Of a DNA stretch of 64,000 bases, positions 25,443 through 33,150 are shown one piece after another (within the stretch, counting starts at the first letter, position 1; every line of letters starts with the position of its first letter). The position numbers and the translations under genes are program-made. Source of the stretch: a virus; IMG/VR virus record IMGVR_UViG_3300025073_000050, positions 1 through 64,000 of that record; one strand, given 5' to 3'. The notes under the pieces were generated by a model. It was not told the DNA's origin. It saw only the letters and a program-made list of their open reading frames with translations, and made no database searches.

Positions 25443-28289
25443 ATGGAAAAAAGAGTAATAGATAGCTGGATAGAAAATAAAGAAAGCAAGGGTATGAAGA
25501 GAGAGGGCCAATCTAGATTTAATCCTACAATAAGAAAACTAATAAGACAGGATATAAGAGAAATGGTAAATGAAGGTTCTAATGATGACGCTATTGTAAA
25601 GAGTTTAACTTATACCTATCCGGGATTAGGTGAATTTACTATAAAAAGGCTAATAAAAGAATTAAGAGGAGAAGGGCCAGATCAAGATTTAACTCCTTAT
25701 GCAAGTAAGCGAATAAGTCAAGGTGAGTGGAAATTAATAGAATCAAATATAGACTCTGGAGGCGGGTGGTTAATAGATCTCTATTACGACAAAGAAGGTA
25801 AACTCGTAAAAGAAGTCAAAACACGCGAAGATGATCCTACGAATCCAATCTTAACAAATTTTAAAGAAGTTATACTTAATATAGAAGAATTTGATCCTAG
25901 TCTTTATGGTAAGGCGGGGGAAAGTTTTTTGGAGAAAATACAGGGCGAAGAGAATAGCGATAGAAACACAAGCGCAAGTAAGAAACAAGCATTAACTTAT
26001 TTAGCGAAAGGCGAAACATATACAGGTGATAAATTAAATGAGTTAGGCTATGAAATTGGTGATCCAGTACCAAATACAGAAAGGGAGTACTACTTAGTTG
26101 ATAAAGAAGGGGATAATATTGGAATAGTATATGATACTGGAAACGATAATTATAGAATCGAAAAAAAGTTAAAAGCCAAGCTAGATTCTCAAGCTTCTTA
26201 CGCTAAACATTTAATAGACAAAGTAAATAGGGAAGCGTCAACGTTTGACAAACCAAACTGGAGTAACCCTGGTAGAAGACCTGGCGGTATTTATAGGAGC
26301 GCAATGAAGAAAAAAGGAGAAAAAGTAACTGGCGATAGAGGAGTAGGATTATATGAGGTAAGTTTAGGAAAGAGAAAGAAGGGGTTAGTAACAGATACCG
26401 ATGAAATAATATATGGAGCAACTATTACAAAACTTATAGATAACAAGTATGATTATAAGGTAGGAGATGAGGTTTTTGTTGTAAAAAATGGAGAAGGCGT
26501 TATTTGGGGAACTATAGACCCTTTTATAGAAGATGATAATGACGATAGTCCAAATGGTAAGGAGGCAAAGATGAATATCAAAGCGATGTTAACAGATATG
26601 TGGGACAAGGGAATGATAGGCGACAAAACCTTAGAAGTTTTAAAGGCAAGTAAGAACGAAAAACTAGTATTAGGTGAAATGCAACGCATAGCAAAGAAGA
26701 AAGGTTTTGATATAAAGGTAGTAGGAAAGAATAGTGAAGCAAGTAACACTGACGGACAAGTAAGCACTAAAGAGCGCCATGGTTATCCAGATGGAGATAA
26801 AGATGAAACAAATAAAGGCCCAGATGTAGGCGGAACAAGCGAACGGTTACCTGGCGCAAAGGAACCAAAGAAAGAAGGGCCAAGTGCAACTGGTAACGAA
26901 AGAAGAATGCCTGGTGTAGCCGAACCAAAGAAAGAACCATGGGATGGCTGGAAGAAAAAATATGACTTAAGAGAAAACGATATAGTAGATAGTCCAACTC
27001 CAGCAAGTTCAGGCGGGACAGACAAACGTTTACCCGGAGTAAAAGAGAAAGAGTTTACTCCTAAAGGCCCATACCCGGGTACACATTACGCGCAAAAAAG
27101 CCAATGGGTTAGTGTTAATATACCATTTACAAGAAGTGTTGGCGAGGATGTACTCATTAATATAGAAGAGGCCTTAGAGGAAAAGGGAATAACCTTTGAT
27201 ACAGGTACTGATTTTAAAAGTAGGGATTGGGAATTGGACTTTAGTTTAAAAGGCGCAACACCGCCCGAAGTTATGAAAATTTTAAAAGATGAAGGTATAA
27301 AATTTAGTGCAACACCAGTAAAGAAGGAAGGAATAAAGAAAGTAAAAGCTGATACAGAAGAGTTCGAGATATTTTACGATGACCTGATATCTGAAACTCA
27401 AGCAAGGTTTTTAGCTTTTCAAGATGTAACTGATTCCGAAGACTTAGGTATTGGTGCAATAGCAATAGTTCAAAGAGAAGTAGAAGAATTAGGTGAAGGC
27501 CCTGAAGAAGAAAAATACGAAGGCGGCCCAAGAGAGTCTTTGAAGAAAGAAGGGCAGAAAGGACAACATCGTACTCCTCAAGAGTTAATGAAAGAAAAAG
27601 TAGAAAGAGACCGAAAAATAGAAGGAATGCCTCATGAACCAAAGTTTGATCCAAGTAAACAAGAAAACTTAGGTGAGCCAAGAGTAAAAGAACAAGCACA
27701 TGGAAAAACAACTGATAGCTTAGGAACAGTGGGAGAAGTAAACCCAGACGCTGGGATAAACGATGTAACTAGTACTACTCCAAGTCCTCTAGGCTATCCA
27801 GAGAGTCAAACAAGTCTAAGCAAAAGTTTGAGAGGTTTCTTTACAGGAGTAGAAGGAGAAGTTAAAGAAGGCCAACTAGAAGACTTCAGTTTAAAAGGAG
27901 AGAATGAACCAAGGTTTGAATGGAGTGGAATACCGGGAGAGAGTAACCAAGAGCCAAAAGTAACCCCAGCAGCTCTTAGTACTCAAGAAAGTACAAAGGT
28001 ACCCGGAATAGGTAAAGGTGAAGATAACCAACCTCCAAAAAGTGCCTTAGCAGTTAAGTGTAAAGCTTGCAAAGAAGAAATGGTTTTATCGGAAAATGAT
28101 GCAAAAGTATGGAGACAAGAAGGAAAAACAATATGCAAATGTGGTAACCTTATTGAAGCTGCATACGATATGAAAATAGATGAAAGCTTATTCTCAGGCG
28201 TACCAAAAGGAAGTGAAGAAAGGGCTTTAACAGGAAAGAAAAGTAAAAAGGTAAGGAAACCACAAGTCAATTGGGAGATTAAGTACTAA
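25443..28289 (+). CDS. Very long modular protein with ERLPG repeats and zinc ribbon (948 aa)
   Basis: The N-terminal tag VIDSWIENKESKGMKREGQ ends in the EGQ form of the motif; further sites are KRISQGEW, HYAQKSQW and KKEGQKGQHR. Around 460-540 three copies of a T/N-x-R-L/M-PG-A/V unit followed by KEPKKE occur in a Pro/Lys-rich linker. A zinc ribbon (VKCKACKEEM...ICKCGN) is near residue 875. AATGGAGG precedes the ATG. No catalytic motif. It is probably a virion internal or scaffold-like polyprotein. Confidence 0.6.
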   Translation: MEKRVIDSWIENKESKGMKREGQSRFNPTIRKLIRQDIREMVNEGSNDDAIVKSLTYTYPGLGEFTIKRLIKELRGEGPDQDLTPYASKRISQGEWKLIESNIDSGGGWLIDLYYDKEGKLVKEVKTREDDPTNPILTNFKEVILNIEEFDPSLYGKAGESFLEKIQGEENSDRNTSASKKQALTYLAKGETYTGDKLNELGYEIGDPVPNTEREYYLVDKEGDNIGIVYDTGNDNYRIEKKLKAKLDSQASYAKHLIDKVNREASTFDKPNWSNPGRRPGGIYRSAMKKKGEKVTGDRGVGLYEVSLGKRKKGLVTDTDEIIYGATITKLIDNKYDYKVGDEVFVVKNGEGVIWGTIDPFIEDDNDDSPNGKEAKMNIKAMLTDMWDKGMIGDKTLEVLKASKNEKLVLGEMQRIAKKKGFDIKVVGKNSEASNTDGQVSTKERHGYPDGDKDETNKGPDVGGTSERLPGAKEPKKEGPSATGNERRMPGVAEPKKEPWDGWKKKYDLRENDIVDSPTPASSGGTDKRLPGVKEKEFTPKGPYPGTHYAQKSQWVSVNIPFTRSVGEDVLINIEEALEEKGITFDTGTDFKSRDWELDFSLKGATPPEVMKILKDEGIKFSATPVKKEGIKKVKADTEEFEIFYDDLISETQARFLAFQDVTDSEDLGIGAIAIVQREVEELGEGPEEEKYEGGPRESLKKEGQKGQHRTPQELMKEKVERDRKIEGMPHEPKFDPSKQENLGEPRVKEQAHGKTTDSLGTVGEVNPDAGINDVTSTTPSPLGYPESQTSLSKSLRGFFTGVEGEVKEGQLEDFSLKGENEPRFEWSGIPGESNQEPKVTPAALSTQESTKVPGIGKGEDNQPPKSALAVKCKACKEEMVLSENDAKVWRQEGKTICKCGNLIEAAYDMKIDESLFSGVPKGSEERALTGKKSKKVRKPQVNWEIKY

Positions 28290-28301
28290 TAGGAGGTTTA
28301 A

Positions 28302-30419
28302 ATGCAAAACTTTACAATAAAAGTAAAAGAGAACTGGATTGACAGACTCTTCGGTATGAAAAGAGTAGCTCAAGATGAAGAAGATAAACTAACATTAGAA
28401 AATACTCTTGTGACTATTGATGAGATATTTAGTGATGCGGGGGAATATATTGTCCCTTGGGCGGAAATTAAAATGGTGTTAGAACAAGCATTAAATGATG
28501 GGGTTTCCGCTAGTGTCCTTGTTGACTCTTTAAAGATAAGTAGCTACAGTCCAGAAGAGATACGCAAAATGGAGAAGTATATTTTTTCTGTAAATAAAAG
28601 GAAAGGGCAAATAACCATAGAAGAACCTTTACCAGCAATCCAAGAAGAAGTAAAGATAGCTGAAAGTGAAGAAGCACATGATTACGACAAAGAGTATAAA
28701 GATAAGTTTTTAAAGGATACGGTGCCTCAAAAAAGTAAGGACAAGGGTGAAGATCATGACTACAAAGGCCCTATAGAAGTAATGCTAGAGAAAAGTCCAG
28801 AACCTTTAGATACACAAAAAGATAGAGAGAAAGAGTTAAACGCAATGTGTGGCAAGCCAAAAAAGAAGAAAAAGAAAGCTCAAAATTGGAATGACGGAGT
28901 TTTTGGAGTGAAAGGAGAAGGGCAACTAAAGTATAAATTAGGGTTGAACGAAGGCGATTTTATACAGTGGGTTGCAGGAGTTCCAGGAATCCCTCAAGAT
29001 GAACTTTCTGAAATTACTGTAACTGTTAGATATGAAAATGGATACTGGAATTTATATATTAATGAAAATGATGTCCCCTTACAAACATTCCAGTTTGAAA
29101 ATAAGCCAGATACGATACAAGCAGCAGAAGACTTTATGAAGCTACATCAAACCTATCCAATAAAAAGAGATAGAATTGCCCAGATAGAAGATTCACCTTT
29201 TGATCAAGATGTAACTAAATTAAAACAAATCCCTATCGACGTATTAGCTCATAAATTAGGAATAACGTATAAACTAGCGAGATTGGTATATATGGCAATA
29301 GGAACCATGACACAAAATGAGTTGGATGATGCCGGAGCCAGATATAAAAGAAGATTGAAAGGACAAAGCGCAATAGATAAAAGTGATTTAGACGGAGGTT
29401 TACCCATAGACGAAGACTGTCCTTACTGTAGTGGAGAATGGGATGAAAATACAAAACAAGAATACTATGATATGGGTTCGGTAGAATGTCCACATTGTGG
29501 GGAACTGGTTGTAGAAAGAAACAGAAAAGGACAACTCTCAACAGAACAACGAATTATTAATTGGTTGAACACTAACTTAGAAGATGAAGGCGTAAACGTT
29601 TGGGGTGATGGTAGTGAGAGAACAGTAACTTATGACCCCAAAAAACATCTTTTTGTAGAAGATGTTTACAGTAGAGGTTTAGAAGGAGAAGGAACAACGA
29701 TGTATACTCCTGAAGAGTATTTTGAATACTATAAAGAAGATATAGAAGAAGAAGATTCTGACGGATTAACAGCAAAAAGAAAAGCGCAGAAAGGTTTAAA
29801 AGTCTACAACGAAAGAGGAACACCTAGTGAAATAGAAGACTCTATTGACAAAGGTATAGACGTTGGAACCTATAGAACAACGGGTAGAAAAGCTCAAGAA
29901 GAGGTGAACCTTACGACGCCACCTTTAGCAAATGAAATAGTAGATGAAATACTAAGTGAACTAAAAGAACAACTTAATGCTAACGCTGATGCTTTAAATT
30001 CCTTAGAAGTTCGTAAGTATCTATTGAAAAAAGTTAGAACATTAGCTCAAGGCCCGAGTAGAAAAGCTCAACTCAGTGAAACCGACCCAATGCAAATGTC
30101 AACTGGAGCACCAACAAGCGAAATAGAAAAAATAAAAATGACAAGAAAGGAAGTAACTGAACCAATAAATGTTATAATGACCCCAAGCATAGAACGAAGT
30201 AAAGGCGCTGGAACTCCAATAGACCCAACCTACTTAGCAGAACAAATAGTAAGAGGATTACGGTATAGTCATTACCATACCGCACAGGAAGGGTTTAACC
30301 ATATAATCAGGGCCACTAAAGACATAACAAAGGAACAGGTTGGAGAGTTAAAAGAACTAATGAGTCAGTTAGGCTACAGCGTAGAAGAACAAAAAGAAGG
30401 AATAGTAAAAACAGGATAA
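28302..30419 (+). CDS. Modular tagged protein with the densest RK-A/G-Q sites (705 aa)
   Basis: The N-terminal tag is NWIDRLFGMKRVAQ. Seven or more further sites occur: KRKGQITI, KKKAQNWN, DRIAQIED, NRKGQLST, KRKAQKGL, GRKAQEEV and SRKAQLSE. They separate short domains, one with a zinc ribbon (CPYCSGEW...CPHCGELV) and one acidic beta-rich domain. Codons for the motif vary (GGA, GCT, GCG; CAA, CAG), so it is kept at the protein level. I infer a polyprotein processed during capsid maturation. Confidence 0.6.
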   Translation: MQNFTIKVKENWIDRLFGMKRVAQDEEDKLTLENTLVTIDEIFSDAGEYIVPWAEIKMVLEQALNDGVSASVLVDSLKISSYSPEEIRKMEKYIFSVNKRKGQITIEEPLPAIQEEVKIAESEEAHDYDKEYKDKFLKDTVPQKSKDKGEDHDYKGPIEVMLEKSPEPLDTQKDREKELNAMCGKPKKKKKKAQNWNDGVFGVKGEGQLKYKLGLNEGDFIQWVAGVPGIPQDELSEITVTVRYENGYWNLYINENDVPLQTFQFENKPDTIQAAEDFMKLHQTYPIKRDRIAQIEDSPFDQDVTKLKQIPIDVLAHKLGITYKLARLVYMAIGTMTQNELDDAGARYKRRLKGQSAIDKSDLDGGLPIDEDCPYCSGEWDENTKQEYYDMGSVECPHCGELVVERNRKGQLSTEQRIINWLNTNLEDEGVNVWGDGSERTVTYDPKKHLFVEDVYSRGLEGEGTTMYTPEEYFEYYKEDIEEEDSDGLTAKRKAQKGLKVYNERGTPSEIEDSIDKGIDVGTYRTTGRKAQEEVNLTTPPLANEIVDEILSELKEQLNANADALNSLEVRKYLLKKVRTLAQGPSRKAQLSETDPMQMSTGAPTSEIEKIKMTRKEVTEPINVIMTPSIERSKGAGTPIDPTYLAEQIVRGLRYSHYHTAQEGFNHIIRATKDITKEQVGELKELMSQLGYSVEEQKEGIVKTG

Positions 30420-30422
30420 ACG

Positions 30423-30707
30423 ATGCCAGAAGACTCAATAACAGATCTATATACTAAGAGACAACTACAAAAAAGTAAGGAGACTAAACCTAACAAAGAC
30501 AAATACTATATAGAGCTGTCCGATGTAAAAAGTATTAAAGGAATAATAGATTTAGAAATATTTAGTGATATAGAAGAATTTGAAAGTTACCTTATGACTG
30601 AGTTAAGAGGAATAGAGCCAGGTATAGAAATGACAATAGGAAAAGGTAAAGAAGGGGACAAATGGTTTCCGCAACCAGTACGAGATATAATAACCAAGGA
30701 GATATAA
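30423..30707 (+). CDS. Unknown protein (94 aa)
   Basis: It begins four bases after the preceding stop and ends two bases before the next ATG. The N-terminus is basic, and the rest is acidic alpha/beta (YIELSDVKSIKGIIDLEIF). Family not recognised. Its position beside modular virion proteins hints at a structural role. Confidence 0.5.
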   Translation: MPEDSITDLYTKRQLQKSKETKPNKDKYYIELSDVKSIKGIIDLEIFSDIEEFESYLMTELRGIEPGIEMTIGKGKEGDKWFPQPVRDIITKEI

Positions 30708-30708
30708 A

Positions 30709-31014
30709 ATGGAAGGATCAAGGGAGAGATACAAAAACTTTTCAGTAACAGCAACAACGACAGAACAGGCCGTAACGTTTCCGCAAGCTACAAAGTTCAT
30801 AAAGATTAAAAATACTGGCGGACAGGCAGTAACCATAGTATTCCTAACTGACCAAGAGCTAGAACATGTTACGACTACAGTAGACAAATACTTAAGTCTA
30901 ATAGCCGGAACAACTGCGTTCATAGATACATTTGAAGATGACTTGGCAGTAAAAACAGTACGGTTTAAATCAGCTTCGTCAACTAGCGCAATGCAGATAT
31001 ATGGTTCTTGGTAG
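30709..31014 (+). CDS. Small beta-sandwich structural protein (101 aa)
   Basis: An almost all-beta sequence (FIKIKNTGGQAVTIVFLTDQ, TTVDKYLSLIAGTTAF, VRFKSASSTSAMQIYGSW) resembles head-decoration or tail-accessory sandwich proteins. AAGGAGAT precedes the ATG. There is no signal peptide. It is probably virion-associated, but this rests on composition and place. Confidence 0.5.
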   Translation: MEGSRERYKNFSVTATTTEQAVTFPQATKFIKIKNTGGQAVTIVFLTDQELEHVTTTVDKYLSLIAGTTAFIDTFEDDLAVKTVRFKSASSTSAMQIYGSW

Positions 31015-31031
31015 AGTTAAAGGTAGGGAGA

Positions 31032-31139
31032 ATGCGCCAGAAAAAGTTAGCCGACGATATATTCTCAGGATTTGTGTTTACGTTAATTCTTATAGTTGTA
31101 ACAGCAATATTCGTTTATTTAGTAACTAAAGGGAGGTAA
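31032..31139 (+). CDS. Single-pass membrane miniprotein (35 aa)
   Basis: GGTAGGGAGA precedes the ATG. One hydrophobic helix (FVFTLILIVVTAIFVYLV) spans most of the protein, with basic residues at both ends. It is the first of four consecutive membrane or exported proteins, the layout of a lysis cassette; it could be a holin, antiholin or pinholin partner. Confidence 0.55.
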   Translation: MRQKKLADDIFSGFVFTLILIVVTAIFVYLVTKGR

Positions 31140-31142
31140 TGA

Positions 31143-31514
31143 ATGGATGGTTTGCCAATTACATTTTTAGACAAGTATGGGGTAGGAGTATTTCTAGTGG
31201 TATGTACATCCGGGTTCCTATGGTACTTAATACGAATGATAGGAAAGTTAGTTACATCGTTTGCTACACAGATAAGTGATGAACGAAAACGATGGGAAGT
31301 AATAGTAGATAACCATTTATCAGAACTAGGTAAAAGTCAACAGAACATAGCAACTTCTTTAATCGAATCATCTAATATACTAAAAAGTATAACTATTTCT
31401 CATGCTGCGCATAGTGAAAACCAGGCAACTGACCATAGTCAACAAAGTACAGATCATACAGTAATGTTAGAACGATTACCTTCCAGGATAAACGGAAGGA
31501 AAAAGCGAAGATAG
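31143..31514 (+). CDS. Holin-like membrane protein (123 aa)
   Basis: GGGAGG is spaced 6 nt from the ATG. One N-terminal membrane segment (VGVFLVVCTSGFLWYLI, residues 14-30) is followed by a helical region and a His/Ser-rich tail ending in RKKRR. This shape resembles single-span phage holins or their regulators. The call is from topology and neighbours only. Confidence 0.45.
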   Translation: MDGLPITFLDKYGVGVFLVVCTSGFLWYLIRMIGKLVTSFATQISDERKRWEVIVDNHLSELGKSQQNIATSLIESSNILKSITISHAAHSENQATDHSQQSTDHTVMLERLPSRINGRKKRR

Positions 31515-31517
31515 AAA

Positions 31518-31736
31518 GTGAGAAATATAAATAAAGCAATAAGAGATATAACAATTATTATTTTAATAGGATTTATTGGTGTACTGTTAAGTATCGGAAT
31601 AATAAGAATAAAAGACTATATGTTTGGTAAACAAGGCATATATGAATATGGAAGAAAATTAGGATTTACAAAAGTTCAAGTAGATAAACTAATAGAAGGA
31701 ACAAAAAGGAGAGCAAATGATCCTAACTGGGAATAA
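31518..31736 (+). CDS. Small membrane protein (72 aa)
   Basis: It has a GTG start three bases after the preceding stop, with a weak ribosome site, so translation is probably coupled. One membrane helix (ITIIILIGFIGVLLSIGII) is followed by a basic helical tail. It overlaps the lipoprotein gene at 31717. It could be the inner-membrane member of a spanin-type pair. Confidence 0.45.
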   Translation: MRNINKAIRDITIIILIGFIGVLLSIGIIRIKDYMFGKQGIYEYGRKLGFTKVQVDKLIEGTKRRANDPNWE

Positions 31737-32223
31737 GAAATTAATTCTAATTGTATGTTTAGGATTACTATTATCCGGTTGCATAACTTTACCAAGAATA
31801 GTATCTCCAAGTAAACCAGAAACAACCTATGAGTATAGTGAACAAATAGTAACAAAACCAGTATCGGTAGTAGTAGGAAAAGATGGCGGAATGGTAGTTG
31901 TAACACAAGAAACCTCTAAAACTGTAGGGGCAACCTATACAGTACCAAAAAAGGGATTCATGCAACGATTAGGTAACTGGCTAGGAAGTTTAAGTATTCT
32001 TGGAATTGTAGCGTTAGTAATATGCTTAGTAGTATTTCCAGGCGGAACAATGGCATATTTAGTAAAACAGGTATTTAAATGGAGAAATGCACTAAAGGAA
32101 ACTGCCTCGGCTATAAAGGATGCAAAAGCAGTAGAGAACGATAATGCTTTAGAACTAGCTTTAAAAGAAAAACAAAGCGATGAAACAAAAGAGTTATTAG
32201 GTAAGATAAGAGCAAAACTATAA
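31717..32223 (+). CDS. Lipoprotein with central membrane segment (168 aa)
   Basis: The signal ILIVCLGLLLSGC has the lipobox LSGC, so the mature protein would be lipid-anchored at that Cys. A second hydrophobic helix (LGIVALVICLVVFPGGTMAYLV) lies near residues 93-115. AAAAGGAGAGC precedes the ATG inside the preceding gene. A lipoprotein nested in a membrane-protein group recalls outer spanins of Gram-negative phages, but the second membrane segment is atypical. Confidence 0.5.
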   Translation: MILTGNKKLILIVCLGLLLSGCITLPRIVSPSKPETTYEYSEQIVTKPVSVVVGKDGGMVVVTQETSKTVGATYTVPKKGFMQRLGNWLGSLSILGIVALVICLVVFPGGTMAYLVKQVFKWRNALKETASAIKDAKAVENDNALELALKEKQSDETKELLGKIRAKL

Positions 32224-32498
32224 TGGGCAGAATTTGCAAAGACTGTAGAGTTGAAATTAAACAAGGACTAAGCGCTAATAGTGCAATGTTAGCTGAGTAT
32301 AAAATGAATGAGTTTATACCAGAAGAATTTGATATAGAAAAAGGTTGCGCTGTTTGTAATCACCCAGAGTTAAAAGAAGAAACAAATAGGAAGATAACAG
32401 ATATGACTGATGGGTTAAGAAAAGTAGCACGAAGATATTATGAAGAAGAAGTAAGACCCCAAATTATAGAATCCAGACTTCTGGGAAGTAGTTTATAA
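32223..32498 (+). CDS. Zinc-binding small protein (91 aa)
   Basis: ICKDCRVEI and CAVCNHPEL give two CxxC pairs, followed by a charged helix. It overlaps the preceding stop by one base and the methyltransferase start by one base. It resembles small phage DNA-binding helper proteins, but no family could be named. Confidence 0.5.
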   Translation: MGRICKDCRVEIKQGLSANSAMLAEYKMNEFIPEEFDIEKGCAVCNHPELKEETNRKITDMTDGLRKVARRYYEEEVRPQIIESRLLGSSL

Positions 32499-32965
32499 TG
32501 AACTTAAACTTAGGTTGTGGTACTGATTATATAGATGGTTGGATAAACATAGATACAAGGACTGATGTTAAAGCTGATATACATTGTAGCATACAAGAAA
32601 TAGAGAAGCATGTAGAACCCGAAACAGCAGACCAAATACAAGCAACAAATATACTTGAACATATTAGTTGGAAAGAAATAGATAAAGTTTTAAAGGGCCT
32701 TTATAACTTACTTAGGATTAACGGAAAATTATTTATACGCGGGCCTGATATAAACCGAGCGGCAGAAAAATTTATAACCAAAAAAATAGACGAACAAGAA
32801 TTTATAAAAGTAGTATACGGAGACCAAGACTATTTAGAAAACACTCATAAGTCTGGTTGGTCAGAAGAAGGATTGAAAGAAAAATTAAAGGATGCTGGAT
32901 TTAAAGATATTGAGGTAACATGGAGAGATGAATCGTGGGGATTTGAAATAGGTGGGAAAAGATGA
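32498..32965 (+). CDS. Small class I methyltransferase (155 aa)
   Basis: LNLGCGTDYIDGWINID (3-19) is motif I to II of compact SAM-dependent methyltransferases, with NILEHISWKE and LLRINGKLFIRGPDIN as later strands. It is short for the family but has a complete fold. The substrate may be a sugar, a small molecule or a protein. It overlaps the next gene and sits in the structural region, so virion protein methylation is conceivable. Confidence 0.7.
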   Translation: MNLNLGCGTDYIDGWINIDTRTDVKADIHCSIQEIEKHVEPETADQIQATNILEHISWKEIDKVLKGLYNLLRINGKLFIRGPDINRAAEKFITKKIDEQEFIKVVYGDQDYLENTHKSGWSEEGLKEKLKDAGFKDIEVTWRDESWGFEIGGKR

Positions 32966-33141
32966 AAGATAACTACACAAAAATATGTAATTGCGGCCAT
33001 GAAATGAAAGTAGACGATAACACTTATAAACTAAATGTAGAATACGAAGACGAAAAACAAATAAGACATGAAGAGTTCGCTTTTATTTGTAAATCTTGTA
33101 ATAGAAAAATTCAAAGAGTAGTAACCGAAAAGGAATTATAA
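32962..33141 (+). CDS. Small zinc-ribbon protein (59 aa)
   Basis: The ATG overlaps the methyltransferase stop, with GGTGGG upstream. ICNCGHEM and FICKSCNRK form a four-Cys ribbon around a short beta hairpin. It is complete and ends just before the strong ribosome site of the next gene. Confidence 0.6.
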   Translation: MKDNYTKICNCGHEMKVDDNTYKLNVEYEDEKQIRHEEFAFICKSCNRKIQRVVTEKEL

Positions 33142-33150
33142 GGAGGAAAA

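Noticed and set aside
25346-25465. 39-codon ATG frame between the genes at 22753 and 25443
   Set aside because: No ribosome site, large overlap with the well-supported start at 25443, and no motif.
26830-27050. Possible CRISPR-like or DNA repeat array in the 25443 gene
   Set aside because: The ERLPG units repeat only at protein level with variable spacing; DNA copies differ.
30423-32223. Tail-tip or baseplate genes at 30-32 kb
   Set aside because: Topology (several one-span membrane proteins and a lipoprotein) fits a membrane/lysis group better; no tail motif seen.
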